Of a stretch of DNA of 17,016 nt, positions 6,210-13,199 are shown one piece after another. Where the stretch lies: positions 1-17,016 of the forward strand of contig JBOGVA010000041.1 in assembly GCA_050692195.1 (NCBI GenBank), given 5' to 3'. A program made the position numbers and the translations under genes. Each line of letters opens with the position of its first letter. Position 1 is the stretch's first letter. Below the pieces are notes generated by a model, which saw only the letters and a list, made by a program, of their open reading frames with translations, searched no databases and had not been told where the DNA came from. Origin of the DNA: JBOGVA01 sp050692195 (lineage in GTDB: Bacteria > Actinomycetota > UBA4738).

Positions 6210-6670
6210 GGGTCTCCGAGATCATGACGAGCGCCGCCGTCACCGATCAGCCCGACGACACCCTGGCCGAGGCGGCCCGGAAGATGTGGAAGCAGCAGAC
6301 GGGCTCTCTCCTGGTCCTGGACGGCGAGGACCTGGTCGGGATCATCACCGAGCGCGACGTGCTGAAGGCGGTGGCGACGGGAGCCTCGTTCCAGGACACA
6401 CACGTCTCGGAGCTCATGACCAAGGACCTCATTACCGTGGGGCCGGGAACGTCCCTTCGGGAGGCCGCGAAGATCATGGCCGACCGCTGGTTCAGGCACC
6501 TGCCGGTGGTCGATGGCGGCAAGTTGGTGGGGATCGTCTCCCAGCGAGACCTGGCAGGTGTCCTGGCCGGGGCCCTCAACGAGCCGGAGGCCCTCGAGCA
6601 GTTGGTCGAGGCTTCCGAGCTGGTCCGGGAACGGCGTCTCGAGCGCATCGAGCACGGCGCCTGGGACTGA
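6206..6670 (+). CDS. Stand-alone CBS-domain pair protein
   Basis: 154 aa, composed almost entirely of two CBS domains: CBS1 about 1-60 (ends VGIITERDVL) and CBS2 about 66-122 (ends VGIVSQRDLA), followed by a charged helix. The G-I-[IV]-[TS]-x-R-D segments are the usual adenosine-ligand contacts, so AMP/ATP or a related nucleotide is a likely ligand; cytoplasmic. The GTG start overlaps the citrate synthase stop (GTGA, 6206-6209), with GGAGG 7 bases upstream (6194-6198), so the two are translationally coupled. This suggests, without proving, energy-charge sensing tied to citrate synthase. It carries no DNA-binding or enzymatic domain. Confidence 0.88.
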   Translation: MRVSEIMTSAAVTDQPDDTLAEAARKMWKQQTGSLLVLDGEDLVGIITERDVLKAVATGASFQDTHVSELMTKDLITVGPGTSLREAAKIMADRWFRHLPVVDGGKLVGIVSQRDLAGVLAGALNEPEALEQLVEASELVRERRLERIEHGAWD

Positions 6671-6696
6671 AGAGACGCCCCCGTGTCTCAAGTCCC
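6663..6696. terminator. Shared dyad between converging CBS and MFS genes
   Basis: GGGACT (6663-6668) pairs with AGTCCC (6691-6696), and inside it GAGAC (6672-6676) pairs with GTCTC (6685-6689), giving 11 bp with a small asymmetric bulge. It spans both stop codons of the converging genes. There is no T tract; a bidirectional structure-type terminator is likely. Confidence 0.5.
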
Positions 6697-7890
6697 GGGC
6701 TGGACCTGTCGCCTCTTGAGCACCGACTGTCCGAAATAAGTCAGCCCCACCCCGAGGTAGAGGCCGGCCATCAGAAGCACCCCGCCGCGAAGCGGGATGT
6801 CCAAGATGGCCGGGAGGAACGCCCCGGCGACCCAGGCGAGCTGGAAGACGACCTCGTAGCGGACGAACACCCGCCCGTGGGCTCCGTGCGGAGCGAGCCG
6901 CTGCATCAAGCTCTGGAATCCGAGGCGGCCGAACTCTGTGGCCATGCCGACCACCCCGGCGAACAGGGCCAGCGCGGGTAACCCGAACGCCGAGAAGGCC
7001 AGCACAGCCCCCATCCCCGCTCCCACCAGGGACCCGAGCACCACGGCCTCCTCCCGAAGCGACCGCGGCAGCCGCGGAGCAATCACGTCGCCGAGGAAGC
7101 CCCCCACCATCGCCGCCGCGGCCAGCACGCCGAACCAGTAGGCGGGCCGATCTCCCCCCCGCAGAGCGAACGCCACGAGGAAGAGGAGGAACGCGCTGGC
7201 GCCTCGAAGAACGGCCGAGCCGGCAGCCCCGACGGCCAGGCTGGGGAGGCGCCCGCGACGCTCCACTCGCCCTTCGACCACCTGCACCTCGGGCTGTGGC
7301 AGACGAAGAACGAGGAGCATCACGACGCCATAGACGGCGGCCGCAAGATAGAGGACGGCGGTCGCGTCACCGAGCTTCAGCAGGGCCACGCCGGGGGCCG
7401 CGGCGAGCAGCGCACCGGCCACCGCGATCCGGCCCAGACGGGCGTTCGCCCGGATCAGGCCTTCCTCTCGCGAGGCGTAGGCCATGACCAGCCCGTTCTT
7501 GGTGAGGACATGCACTCTCGACAGGACCAGCAGGACGAAGGCCGCGGGGAACATCAGGAGCGACGAGAGCCGAGGCGCGGCGTAGACGGCCGCTCCCAGT
7601 CGTCCGATGGCCGACCCGAAGGAGATGACCCTGCGGAAGCCCCCCCGGTCCAGGAGCGGGACCAGGAGGGGGGCCGCCACCGCCAGCGGGGCCATGGTCA
7701 GACCCAGGTACAGCGCCACCTCGACCTTGGCCCGGCCGACCGGAAGAGAGAAGAACACCGAGTCGGCCAGGGCGATGGCGAAGAGGGCGTCTCCGGCTGC
7801 ACTCGCCATGTGCACCAGCGCGTACGCATCCAGAGGATGGTTCGACCGCCACATCCGTTGGAACGGCCGGACCGTCCGATGCAGGAGCAC
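6688..7890 (-). CDS. Major-facilitator-type membrane transporter, substrate unknown
   Basis: 400 aa with about 11-12 hydrophobic segments, arranged as two halves with a basic cytoplasmic loop near 205-220 (VEGRVERRGR). MFS-like features are the R/K-rich short loops, for example LLDRGGFRR near 80-90. No substrate motif is recognised. It is the last gene of the purN-purH-folD-metF series, with one base between the metF stop and the GTG at 7890. An ATG at 7854 is an alternative start; neither has a strong ribosome site, and translation by re-initiation from metF is plausible. Export or uptake of a folate, purine or methyl-cycle compound would fit the context but is only a guess. Confidence 0.75.
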   Translation of the reverse strand: MLLHRTVRPFQRMWRSNHPLDAYALVHMASAAGDALFAIALADSVFFSLPVGRAKVEVALYLGLTMAPLAVAAPLLVPLLDRGGFRRVISFGSAIGRLGAAVYAAPRLSSLLMFPAAFVLLVLSRVHVLTKNGLVMAYASREEGLIRANARLGRIAVAGALLAAAPGVALLKLGDATAVLYLAAAVYGVVMLLVLRLPQPEVQVVEGRVERRGRLPSLAVGAAGSAVLRGASAFLLFLVAFALRGGDRPAYWFGVLAAAAMVGGFLGDVIAPRLPRSLREEAVVLGSLVGAGMGAVLAFSAFGLPALALFAGVVGMATEFGRLGFQSLMQRLAPHGAHGRVFVRYEVVFQLAWVAGAFLPAILDIPLRGGVLLMAGLYLGVGLTYFGQSVLKRRQVQPGT

Positions 7891-7891
7891 G

Positions 7892-8815
7892 CTAGGTCGA
7901 TGCGGGGCGCGGCGTCAGGCCGGCCCCTTCGATCACGTGGCGCACCGGGTCCATGCGTCCCAGGCCCATCACGTGGATGCCGGCGATGCCCTGGATCGCC
8001 TTGAGCTTCGCCACGATCTCGACCGTCAGGCGAACCCCCTCCGCCTCGGCGTCCGGACCCGCCTCCTCCAGGCGAGAGACGACCCGATCTGGCACCGCCA
8101 CCCCCGGTAGGTGCTCACGGATGTAGAGGGCCGTCCGGGCCGCGCCTGCCACCGCCACCCCGGCGAGCACGAACATCCGCTCGAAGATTCCCCGAGCCCG
8201 CGCACGTTCGGCCCACCCCTCGAACGCCTCGACGTCGAACACGATCTGCGTCTGCACGAAGTCCGCGCCCGCTTCGGCCTTGGCGTCCAACCGCCCGAAG
8301 TCGTACGTGGGTTCGAGCGGGACGTCCGCGACCCCGATGAAGTATCGCGGGGGCTGCTCGATGACCGCTCCGGAGAGGAGCCGCCCCTCGTCTCGCAACA
8401 GGGCCGCCAGCCGGATCAGGTCCAGCACCTCCAGGTCGTAGACCGGCCTGGCGTCGGGATGGTCGCCTACCCTGGGAGGGTCCCCGGTCAGGCAGAGCAC
8501 GTTCCGGGCGCCGAGCGCCCACGCCCCCAACAGGTCGCTCGTGAGCCCCAGCCGATTGCGGTCCCGGCAGGTGAGCTGGACCACCGGCTCCAATCCCAAA
8601 GCTGCCACCAGTCCGGCCCCCGCCACCGCCGACATGTGCGCGGAGGAGGTGGGGTTGTCCGTGACGTTCACGGCGTCCGCGTACCCGACCAGTCCCCGCG
8701 CCTGCGCCATCACCTTCTCCGGATCTCCGGACCGCGGCGGGACGACCTCGGAAGTCACGCAGAAGAGTCCCTGGTGGAGCAGTCGCTCCAGGGAGCTGTC
8801 CGAGCGAAGCGTCAT
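7892..8815 (-). CDS. metF: Methylenetetrahydrofolate reductase
   Basis: 307 aa. Reduces 5,10-methylene-THF to 5-methyl-THF for methionine synthesis, using flavin. TIM-barrel motifs seen: SEVVPPR with the catalytic-acid candidate E23, VTDNP (51-55), TCRDRNR (82-88), LTGDPPRVGDHP (109-120, D112) and FVQTQ (186-190, where Q188 fits a folate contact). The GDHPDA...VYDLEVLDLIR and PPRYFIG wording resembles the MetF clade found in acetogens and many deep-branching bacteria more than E. coli MetF. Members of that clade often pair with a MetV subunit, but none is adjacent. The ATG at 8815 overlaps the folD stop (ATGA, 8812-8815), so the two are coupled. The alternative, a related Fe-S-independent reductase variant, would not change the reaction. 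Confidence 0.92.
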   Translation of the reverse strand: MTLRSDSSLERLLHQGLFCVTSEVVPPRSGDPEKVMAQARGLVGYADAVNVTDNPTSSAHMSAVAGAGLVAALGLEPVVQLTCRDRNRLGLTSDLLGAWALGARNVLCLTGDPPRVGDHPDARPVYDLEVLDLIRLAALLRDEGRLLSGAVIEQPPRYFIGVADVPLEPTYDFGRLDAKAEAGADFVQTQIVFDVEAFEGWAERARARGIFERMFVLAGVAVAGAARTALYIREHLPGVAVPDRVVSRLEEAGPDAEAEGVRLTVEIVAKLKAIQGIAGIHVMGLGRMDPVRHVIEGAGLTPRPAST

Positions 8816-9693
8816 GGAGCGGGGGCCGAGGACTCGGCCACCCGTTCGGCCGCCGTCACCGTATTCGCCAGGAGCATGGCCACCGTCATCGGCCCCACTC
8901 CTCCCGGTACCGGCGTGATGGCGCCGGCCACCCGGCTGACGCCCTCGAAGTCGACGTCACCCACCAGACGGCCGTCTTCCAGGCGATTCACCGCGACGTC
9001 GACAACGGTGGCCCCCGGCATCACCATGTCGGCCGTCACCGTCCCCGGCCGGCCAATCGCGACGACCAGGATCTCCGCCCGTCGGGTATGAGCGAGGAGA
9101 TTCCGTGTCCCCGTGTGGCAAAGCGTCACCGTGGCGTTGGCGTTCGGGGCCTTCTGGGCCAGCATGATGGCGAGGGGCATGCCGACCAGGGCGCCCCGCC
9201 CCACCACCACCACGTCGGCACGCTCGATGGTGATCCCCGACCTCACCAGCAGCTCGACGATGCCGAGGGGCGTGCAGGGAAGGAACGTGGGTTCGCCCCG
9301 GACCATGCGGCCCACGTTGACCGGCGTCAGGCCGTCGACGTCCTTCTCGGGGAGTATGGCCTCGTGGACGCTGCGGACACCGATCTGCGATGGGAGCGGG
9401 AGCTGAACCAGGATCCCGTGGACCTCCGGATCCCTATTCAGGCGCTCGATCTCTCTGATGATCGCCTGCTGAGTGATCTCCGCGGCGAGGTCCAGGCGGT
9501 CCGAGCGGATCCCGGCCTCGGCACTGGCCTTCTGCTTGGCGTCCACGTAGATCTTGGATGCGGGGTCGTCGCCTACCAGGATCGCGGTCAGCCCGGGGAT
9601 GACTCCTCGGTCGGCCAGGGCACGCACTCGCGCGGCGACCTCGGCTCGAACCGCGGCCGCGATCGACTTACCGTCAATGATCTTCGCGGTCAC
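8812..9693 (-). CDS. folD: Methylenetetrahydrofolate dehydrogenase / cyclohydrolase
   Basis: 293 aa. Bifunctional interconversion of 5,10-methylene-THF, methenyl-THF and 10-formyl-THF. Motifs: Y49-V-D-A-K53 with the catalytic Lys, GILVQLPLP (93-101), D118-V-D120-G, PCTPLG (139-144), the nucleotide loop GRGALVG (165-171) and PGGVGPMT (263-270). The usual G-R-S of the NADP loop is G-R-G, and the CHS/CHR-type motif reads CHTGT, both mild departures. The GTG at 9693 has AAGGTG upstream. It lies 43 bases after purH, and its end overlaps metF. It supplies 10-formyl-THF to PurN and PurH and shares methylene-THF with MetF, which matches the operon. Confidence 0.95.
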   Translation of the reverse strand: MTAKIIDGKSIAAAVRAEVAARVRALADRGVIPGLTAILVGDDPASKIYVDAKQKASAEAGIRSDRLDLAAEITQQAIIREIERLNRDPEVHGILVQLPLPSQIGVRSVHEAILPEKDVDGLTPVNVGRMVRGEPTFLPCTPLGIVELLVRSGITIERADVVVVGRGALVGMPLAIMLAQKAPNANATVTLCHTGTRNLLAHTRRAEILVVAIGRPGTVTADMVMPGATVVDVAVNRLEDGRLVGDVDFEGVSRVAGAITPVPGGVGPMTVAMLLANTVTAAERVAESSAPAP

Positions 9694-9736
9694 GCCGACA
9701 CCTTACTGTGTCCGTTCGCCGGGCAGCGTCCGGGGT

Positions 9737-11314
9737 TCAGTGTCGGAAGTGACGACGGCCGGTGAACACCATGGCGATCCCGCGTTCCTCTGCCGCCGCC
9801 ACAACTTCTTCGTCGCGGACCGAGCCCCCGGGCTGGATGATGGCGGCCACGCCGGCCTCCACGGCCCTGTCCACTCCGTCCCTGAAAGGAAAGAAAGCGT
9901 CCGAGGCCAGGCAGGTCCCTCGAGCCCGATCGCCGGCCCGACGGACGGCCACGTCGACCGCGGTGAGCCGGTTCATCTGGCCGGCGCCCACTGCCACGGT
10001 GGCGAGATCCCTGGCCAGCACGATCGCGTTGGACTTCACTCGCGCGGCTACTTTCCAGGCGAACAGCAGGTCCTCCCATTGCGCAGCGCTCGGTTCCGTG
10101 GTCGTGACGATCTTCATGTCACCCCTGGTCTCTACGATCGTGTCCATGTCCTGGACCAGGGCTCCTCCATCGATGGGACGGACGTCCAGGCCGCCGGGCT
10201 CCGGAAGCGGGGTGCGGACGACCCTCAGGTTCGCTTTCCCGGCGAGCACGTTCAGCGCTGCCTGGCTGAAGGAGGGAGCCACCACCACCTCGCTGAACAC
10301 CTGAGACAAGGCCGTGGCTGCCTCCTCGTCCACCTCGACGTTGAACGCGGCGATGCCGCCGAAGGCCGAGACGCGGTCCGACTCGAGGGCCTGCCGGTAC
10401 GCCTCGGCCGCCGTGGGTCGTTGGGCCACACCGCAGGGGTTGTGGTGCTTCACGATGACGGCGGCGGGCAGGTCGAACAGGGCTGCCGTCGCACGGGCCG
10501 CCTCCGCATCGAGCCAGTTGTTGAAGGACATCGCCTTGCCCTGAAGGACCTCCGCCCCCCCGAGGGGCCCTGGCGCTCCTTGGGAGGCATACAGCGCGGC
10601 CCGCTGGTGCGGATTCTCCCCGTACCGAAGCTCGGACCGCCTTTCGACCACGATGCTCAGGACCTCGGGGATGTCTCGATCTAATTCGGCTCCCTCGTCC
10701 CCCTCCAGATCCGCGAACCACGCCGCGATGGCGGCGTCGTAGGCGGCGACGTGCTCGAAGGCCTCTCGAGCAAGGCGCAGCCGGGTCGCGTACGTGAACC
10801 CGCCATGTCGGTCGAGCTCGTCGAGCACGCCCTCGTACTCGTCGGGCCTGACCACAACGGCGACCGATTCGAAGTTCTTGGCCGCCGCCCGGACCATGGC
10901 GGGCCCGCCCACGTCGATCTGCTCGACGACCTCATCGGCGGTCGCGCCGGCCAGCACGGTCTTCATGAACGGGTACAGGTTCACCACGACCAGATCGAAG
11001 GGCTCGATCCCCTGCTCCTCGAGCTCGGCCATGTGGTGCGGCTTCCGCTTGTCAGCCAGGATCGCTCCGTGGATCCGGGGGTGCAGGGTCTTCACCCTCC
11101 CCTCGAGCATCTCCGGGAAGCCCGTGATGTCGGAGACCCCGGTCACGATGACGCCGGCCTCTCGAAGGGTCGCCGCGGTGTTCCCAGTGGAGACCAGCTC
11201 GATGCCCAGATCGACGAGGCTCTTCGCCAGGGCGGGCAGCCCCGACTTGTCGGCCACCGCCAGAAGGGCGCGGCGCACCGGGAGGATCTGGATGGTCTCG
11301 CTCGTATCGTTCAT
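9737..11314 (-). CDS. purH: Bifunctional AICAR formyltransferase / IMP cyclohydrolase
   Basis: 525 aa, full length. It performs the last two steps of IMP synthesis: formylation of AICAR by 10-formyl-THF and ring closure. The N-terminal IMP cyclohydrolase domain (about 12-210) shows DKSG (22-25), STGNTA (42-47, where the second G of STGGT is Asn) and GRVKTLHPRIHG (72-83). The C-terminal transformylase domain shows RYGENPHQ (230-237), SFNNWLDA (263-270), V-K289-H290-HNPCG, KSNA (427-430), GQMNR (445-449), SDAFFPF (471-477), QPGGS (494-498) and the typical end RHFRH. The ATG at 11314 overlaps the purN stop (ATGA, 11311-11314). Confidence 0.97.
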   Translation of the reverse strand: MNDTSETIQILPVRRALLAVADKSGLPALAKSLVDLGIELVSTGNTAATLREAGVIVTGVSDITGFPEMLEGRVKTLHPRIHGAILADKRKPHHMAELEEQGIEPFDLVVVNLYPFMKTVLAGATADEVVEQIDVGGPAMVRAAAKNFESVAVVVRPDEYEGVLDELDRHGGFTYATRLRLAREAFEHVAAYDAAIAAWFADLEGDEGAELDRDIPEVLSIVVERRSELRYGENPHQRAALYASQGAPGPLGGAEVLQGKAMSFNNWLDAEAARATAALFDLPAAVIVKHHNPCGVAQRPTAAEAYRQALESDRVSAFGGIAAFNVEVDEEAATALSQVFSEVVVAPSFSQAALNVLAGKANLRVVRTPLPEPGGLDVRPIDGGALVQDMDTIVETRGDMKIVTTTEPSAAQWEDLLFAWKVAARVKSNAIVLARDLATVAVGAGQMNRLTAVDVAVRRAGDRARGTCLASDAFFPFRDGVDRAVEAGVAAIIQPGGSVRDEEVVAAAEERGIAMVFTGRRHFRH

Positions 11315-11919
11315 GCGCGCCTGGGCTCAGGCAGGACATGGACGAGCCGCCCTTCCACCTTGAGCCTGCCCTCTGCCATGAGCCGGACGGCCTGCGGGAG
11401 CAACCGATGCTCGACCGCCTGGATGCGAAGGTGAAGGGAACGCTCGTCGTCTTCGGGCATCACCGGGACCGATTCCTGCAGCACGATGGGGCCGTGATCG
11501 ACCTCCTCGTCCACCAGATGCACGGTCGCCCCCGTCACCTTGACTCCCCAGGCCAGCGCGTCCCGCACGGCGTGGGCGCCCGGGAAGGCCGGGAGGAGGG
11601 CCGGATGCACGTTCATGATGCGGTCGCGGAACGCCCGAACGGTCTCCGGGCCCAGGATCCTCATGTAACCGGCCAGCACCACGAACTCGATCGCTTCCTC
11701 CTCCAGCAACGCGGTCAGGCTTCGGTCGAACTGTTCGCGCGTCGCGTAATGAGCCGGCTCCAGGACGACGGTCTTGATCCCTCCGGCCGGGCCACGATCG
11801 AGCGCGCCCGCTCGGGGCCTGTCGGACACGACGAGGATGACCGAGGAACCGACCAGCGGATCGGCGAGCAGCGCCTGAAGGTTGGAGCCGGCGCCCGAGG
11901 CGAGCACCGCGATCCGCAC
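11311..11919 (-). CDS. purN: Phosphoribosylglycinamide formyltransferase
   Basis: 202 aa from GTG 11919. Transfers formyl from 10-formyl-THF to GAR, the third step of purine synthesis. Motifs: ASGAGSN (7-13, phosphate loop), LAGYMRIL (82-89), catalytic N103-V-H105 followed by PALLPAFPGAHA, and D141 in VDEEVDHGPI, matching N106, H108 and D144 of E. coli. The start was chosen because homologues begin at this strand and a promoter fits just upstream. In-frame ATGs at 11958 and 11985 lack ribosome sites and would overlap that promoter. It is the first gene of the purN-purH-folD-metF-MFS series and is translationally coupled to purH. Confidence 0.95.
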   Translation of the reverse strand: MRIAVLASGAGSNLQALLADPLVGSSVILVVSDRPRAGALDRGPAGGIKTVVLEPAHYATREQFDRSLTALLEEEAIEFVVLAGYMRILGPETVRAFRDRIMNVHPALLPAFPGAHAVRDALAWGVKVTGATVHLVDEEVDHGPIVLQESVPVMPEDDERSLHLRIQAVEHRLLPQAVRLMAEGRLKVEGRLVHVLPEPRRA

Positions 11920-11933
11920 GTCCACGCGTCGGC

Positions 11934-11963
11934 ACGGTATTGGGGCGAGGCCGTCCATGTCAA
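11934..11963 (-). promoter_or_regulatory. Candidate promoter of the purN operon
   Basis: On the minus strand TTGACA (11958-11963) is followed after 18 bases by TACCGT (11934-11939), a TANNNT -10. Transcription would begin near 11927, giving a leader of under 10 bases before GTG 11919 and no room for a ribosome site. That is a nearly leaderless arrangement, common in actinobacteria. Confidence 0.45.
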
Positions 11964-12008
11964 TTCTCGGGCGTCTCATACACATTCAGAAGACGGCCAA
12001 GGAGCGCG

Positions 12009-12014
12009 TACGCT
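12009..12014 (+). promoter_or_regulatory. -10 element for a leaderless transcript
   Basis: TACGCT (TANNNT) is followed by exactly six bases and then ATG 12021, so the A of the start codon would be the transcript's first base. There is no ribosome site upstream. TTCAGA about 18 bases earlier is a weak -35 candidate. Confidence 0.5.
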
Positions 12015-12020
12015 AGGCCG

Positions 12021-12620
12021 ATGCGGGACGGCACCCTGGAGCAGGTCCGAGCGAGGCCCGGTCGGTGCGTCAACCATCCGGGCGTTCCCGCCGCCGGCTC
12101 CTGTCAGATCTGCGGACGATCTCTCTGCGTCGCCTGCGCGGTGCCGGTGCGCGGAACCGTGATCGGGCCTGAGTGCCTGGCGTCGGTCCTGGAGGAGGCC
12201 CCGCCTCCCGCCAGCGTGCCCGCGCCGCTCCCGCCGCGCGGGGATCGGCTAGCGCTGGCCGGCTTCGGCCTCGTGGTCATCCTGTCGGTCTTCCCTTGGT
12301 CCAGGTTCGGAGAAGGTTCGCGATTCCTCGGGGCGTGGACGCTTCACTGGTCACTCCTCGCCGCGCTGGCCGGCGCCGCCGGCTTGGGGGTGGTCTTTCT
12401 CGTCCGCCGGCGCCCGGTTGATGCACGGGTTGAGATCGCGGCGATCGCCCTGCTGGCGACCCTGGTTGCCGTGGGAGCCCTGCTGCATCACTTTCACCCC
12501 CCCTTACTCTCGGTGGCTTCGGCCTCGCCACTGTTGGCGGTGGCCGGAGCAGGCCTCGCCTTGCTCGGCGCCGCCTTCAAGGTAAGGGCGCTGGTAGAGG
12601 CGCGACGCTCCCATATTTGA
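12021..12620 (+). CDS. Membrane protein with N-terminal B-box-like zinc finger
   Basis: 199 aa. An N-terminal zinc-binding module has C16-x2-H19, C28-x2-C31, C36-x2-C39 and C52, the B-box-like layout found before membrane domains in many bacterial proteins. A Pro-rich linker (about 58-73) leads to about four transmembrane segments (roughly 76-92, 108-128, 138-157, 168-187). After TM1 comes SVFPWSRFGEGSRF. The start is ATG 12021 rather than the upstream frame opening at 11940, because a -10 element sits where a leaderless transcript needs it and the added residues would overlap purN. It is divergent from purN and followed by a related membrane protein. Function unknown; the neighbourhood suggests an envelope role. 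Confidence 0.75.
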   Translation: MRDGTLEQVRARPGRCVNHPGVPAAGSCQICGRSLCVACAVPVRGTVIGPECLASVLEEAPPPASVPAPLPPRGDRLALAGFGLVVILSVFPWSRFGEGSRFLGAWTLHWSLLAALAGAAGLGVVFLVRRRPVDARVEIAAIALLATLVAVGALLHHFHPPLLSVASASPLLAVAGAGLALLGAAFKVRALVEARRSHI

Positions 12621-12621
12621 C

Positions 12622-12636
12622 TCCCCCGTGGGGGTT
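12622..12636 (+). terminator. Weak hairpin between the two small membrane-protein genes
   Basis: CCCCC-GT-GGGGG followed by TT lies just after the stop at 12618-12620. Realistically it is a 4-bp stem with a CGTG loop. It is too short to be a sure terminator. Confidence 0.25.
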
Positions 12637-12692
12637 GGCCGAGAATCCCCCCCGGACGGCGCCGTATTCCACGAAGCTTGAAAGGAGCGCTC

Positions 12693-13175
12693 ATGGCCCA
12701 GCGGCCCTCATTCGACATGACGAAGCTCACGACGGCGGACAAGATCCTGCTCGGAGGGGCGTTGCTCTTCGTCATCAACTCCTTCCTCCCCTGGCAGCGC
12801 GCCTGCGTGGGCGAGGGCGCCTTTCGCTTCTGCGCGAACTTCAGCGCTTGGAGCGGCACCGCTTCATGGGTCGGCGTCCTGGCCGGGCTGCTCGCCATCC
12901 TGCTCCTTCTCGCGGGAGGGCTCAGCCTCGCCGGTGTGGCCATGCCTCCGACCATGCCGGTGCCCACGGTGATGTCGTGGCTGGCCTTCGGAACGGCCCT
13001 GCTCGCCGTCCTCAAGTTCCTCATGGTCGTCACCGAGAGCGTCTTCTTCTTCGCCTTCATCGGGCTGATCCTGGCCCTTGTCATCGCCTACGGCGGCTGG
13101 ATGAAGACGCAGGAGGTCAAGGTGCTACCGCCTCCGGCCGTGGGGCCGGAGCCCGGCCCGCCGGTCATTCCGTAG
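12693..13175 (+). CDS. Four-helix membrane protein, function unknown
   Basis: 160 aa. ATG 12693 has AGGAG six bases upstream, preferred to the in-frame TTG at 12678. There are about four membrane segments (roughly 18-34, 57-80, 95-114, 117-135) and a short Pro-rich tail. The TM1-TM2 loop (about 35-55) has C38 and C47, which could form a disulphide if outside. TM1 and its loop (DKILLGG...SFLPWQR...GEG..RF) closely match the same part of the preceding protein (DRLALAG...SVFPWSR..GEGSRF), so the two look like tandem paralogues, this one without the zinc finger. In Mycobacterium tuberculosis the gene beside perM, Rv0954, also encodes a small four-helix membrane protein; homology here is not established. 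Confidence 0.75.
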   Translation: MAQRPSFDMTKLTTADKILLGGALLFVINSFLPWQRACVGEGAFRFCANFSAWSGTASWVGVLAGLLAILLLLAGGLSLAGVAMPPTMPVPTVMSWLAFGTALLAVLKFLMVVTESVFFFAFIGLILALVIAYGGWMKTQEVKVLPPPAVGPEPGPPVIP

Positions 13176-13176
13176 C

Positions 13177-13199
13177 CCGGGCTCGGTTCAGGAGCCCGG
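13177..13199. terminator. Shared hairpin between converging membrane-protein genes
   Basis: CCGGGCTC and GAGCCCGG form a perfect 8-bp stem around a 7-base loop. It begins two bases after the stop of the plus-strand gene and includes the stop of the minus-strand gene. There is no T tract; a bidirectional structural terminator is plausible. Confidence 0.45.

Noticed and set aside
10119..10721. A 200-codon frame inside purH on the same strand
   Set aside because: It is out of frame with a complete purH and made mainly of Arg, Gly and Pro; no evidence for a frameshift or overlapping gene.
11338..12162. A 274-codon plus-strand frame opposite purN
   Set aside because: It is a shadow of purN, and its reading runs into the zinc-finger gene in another frame. 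No motif was found.
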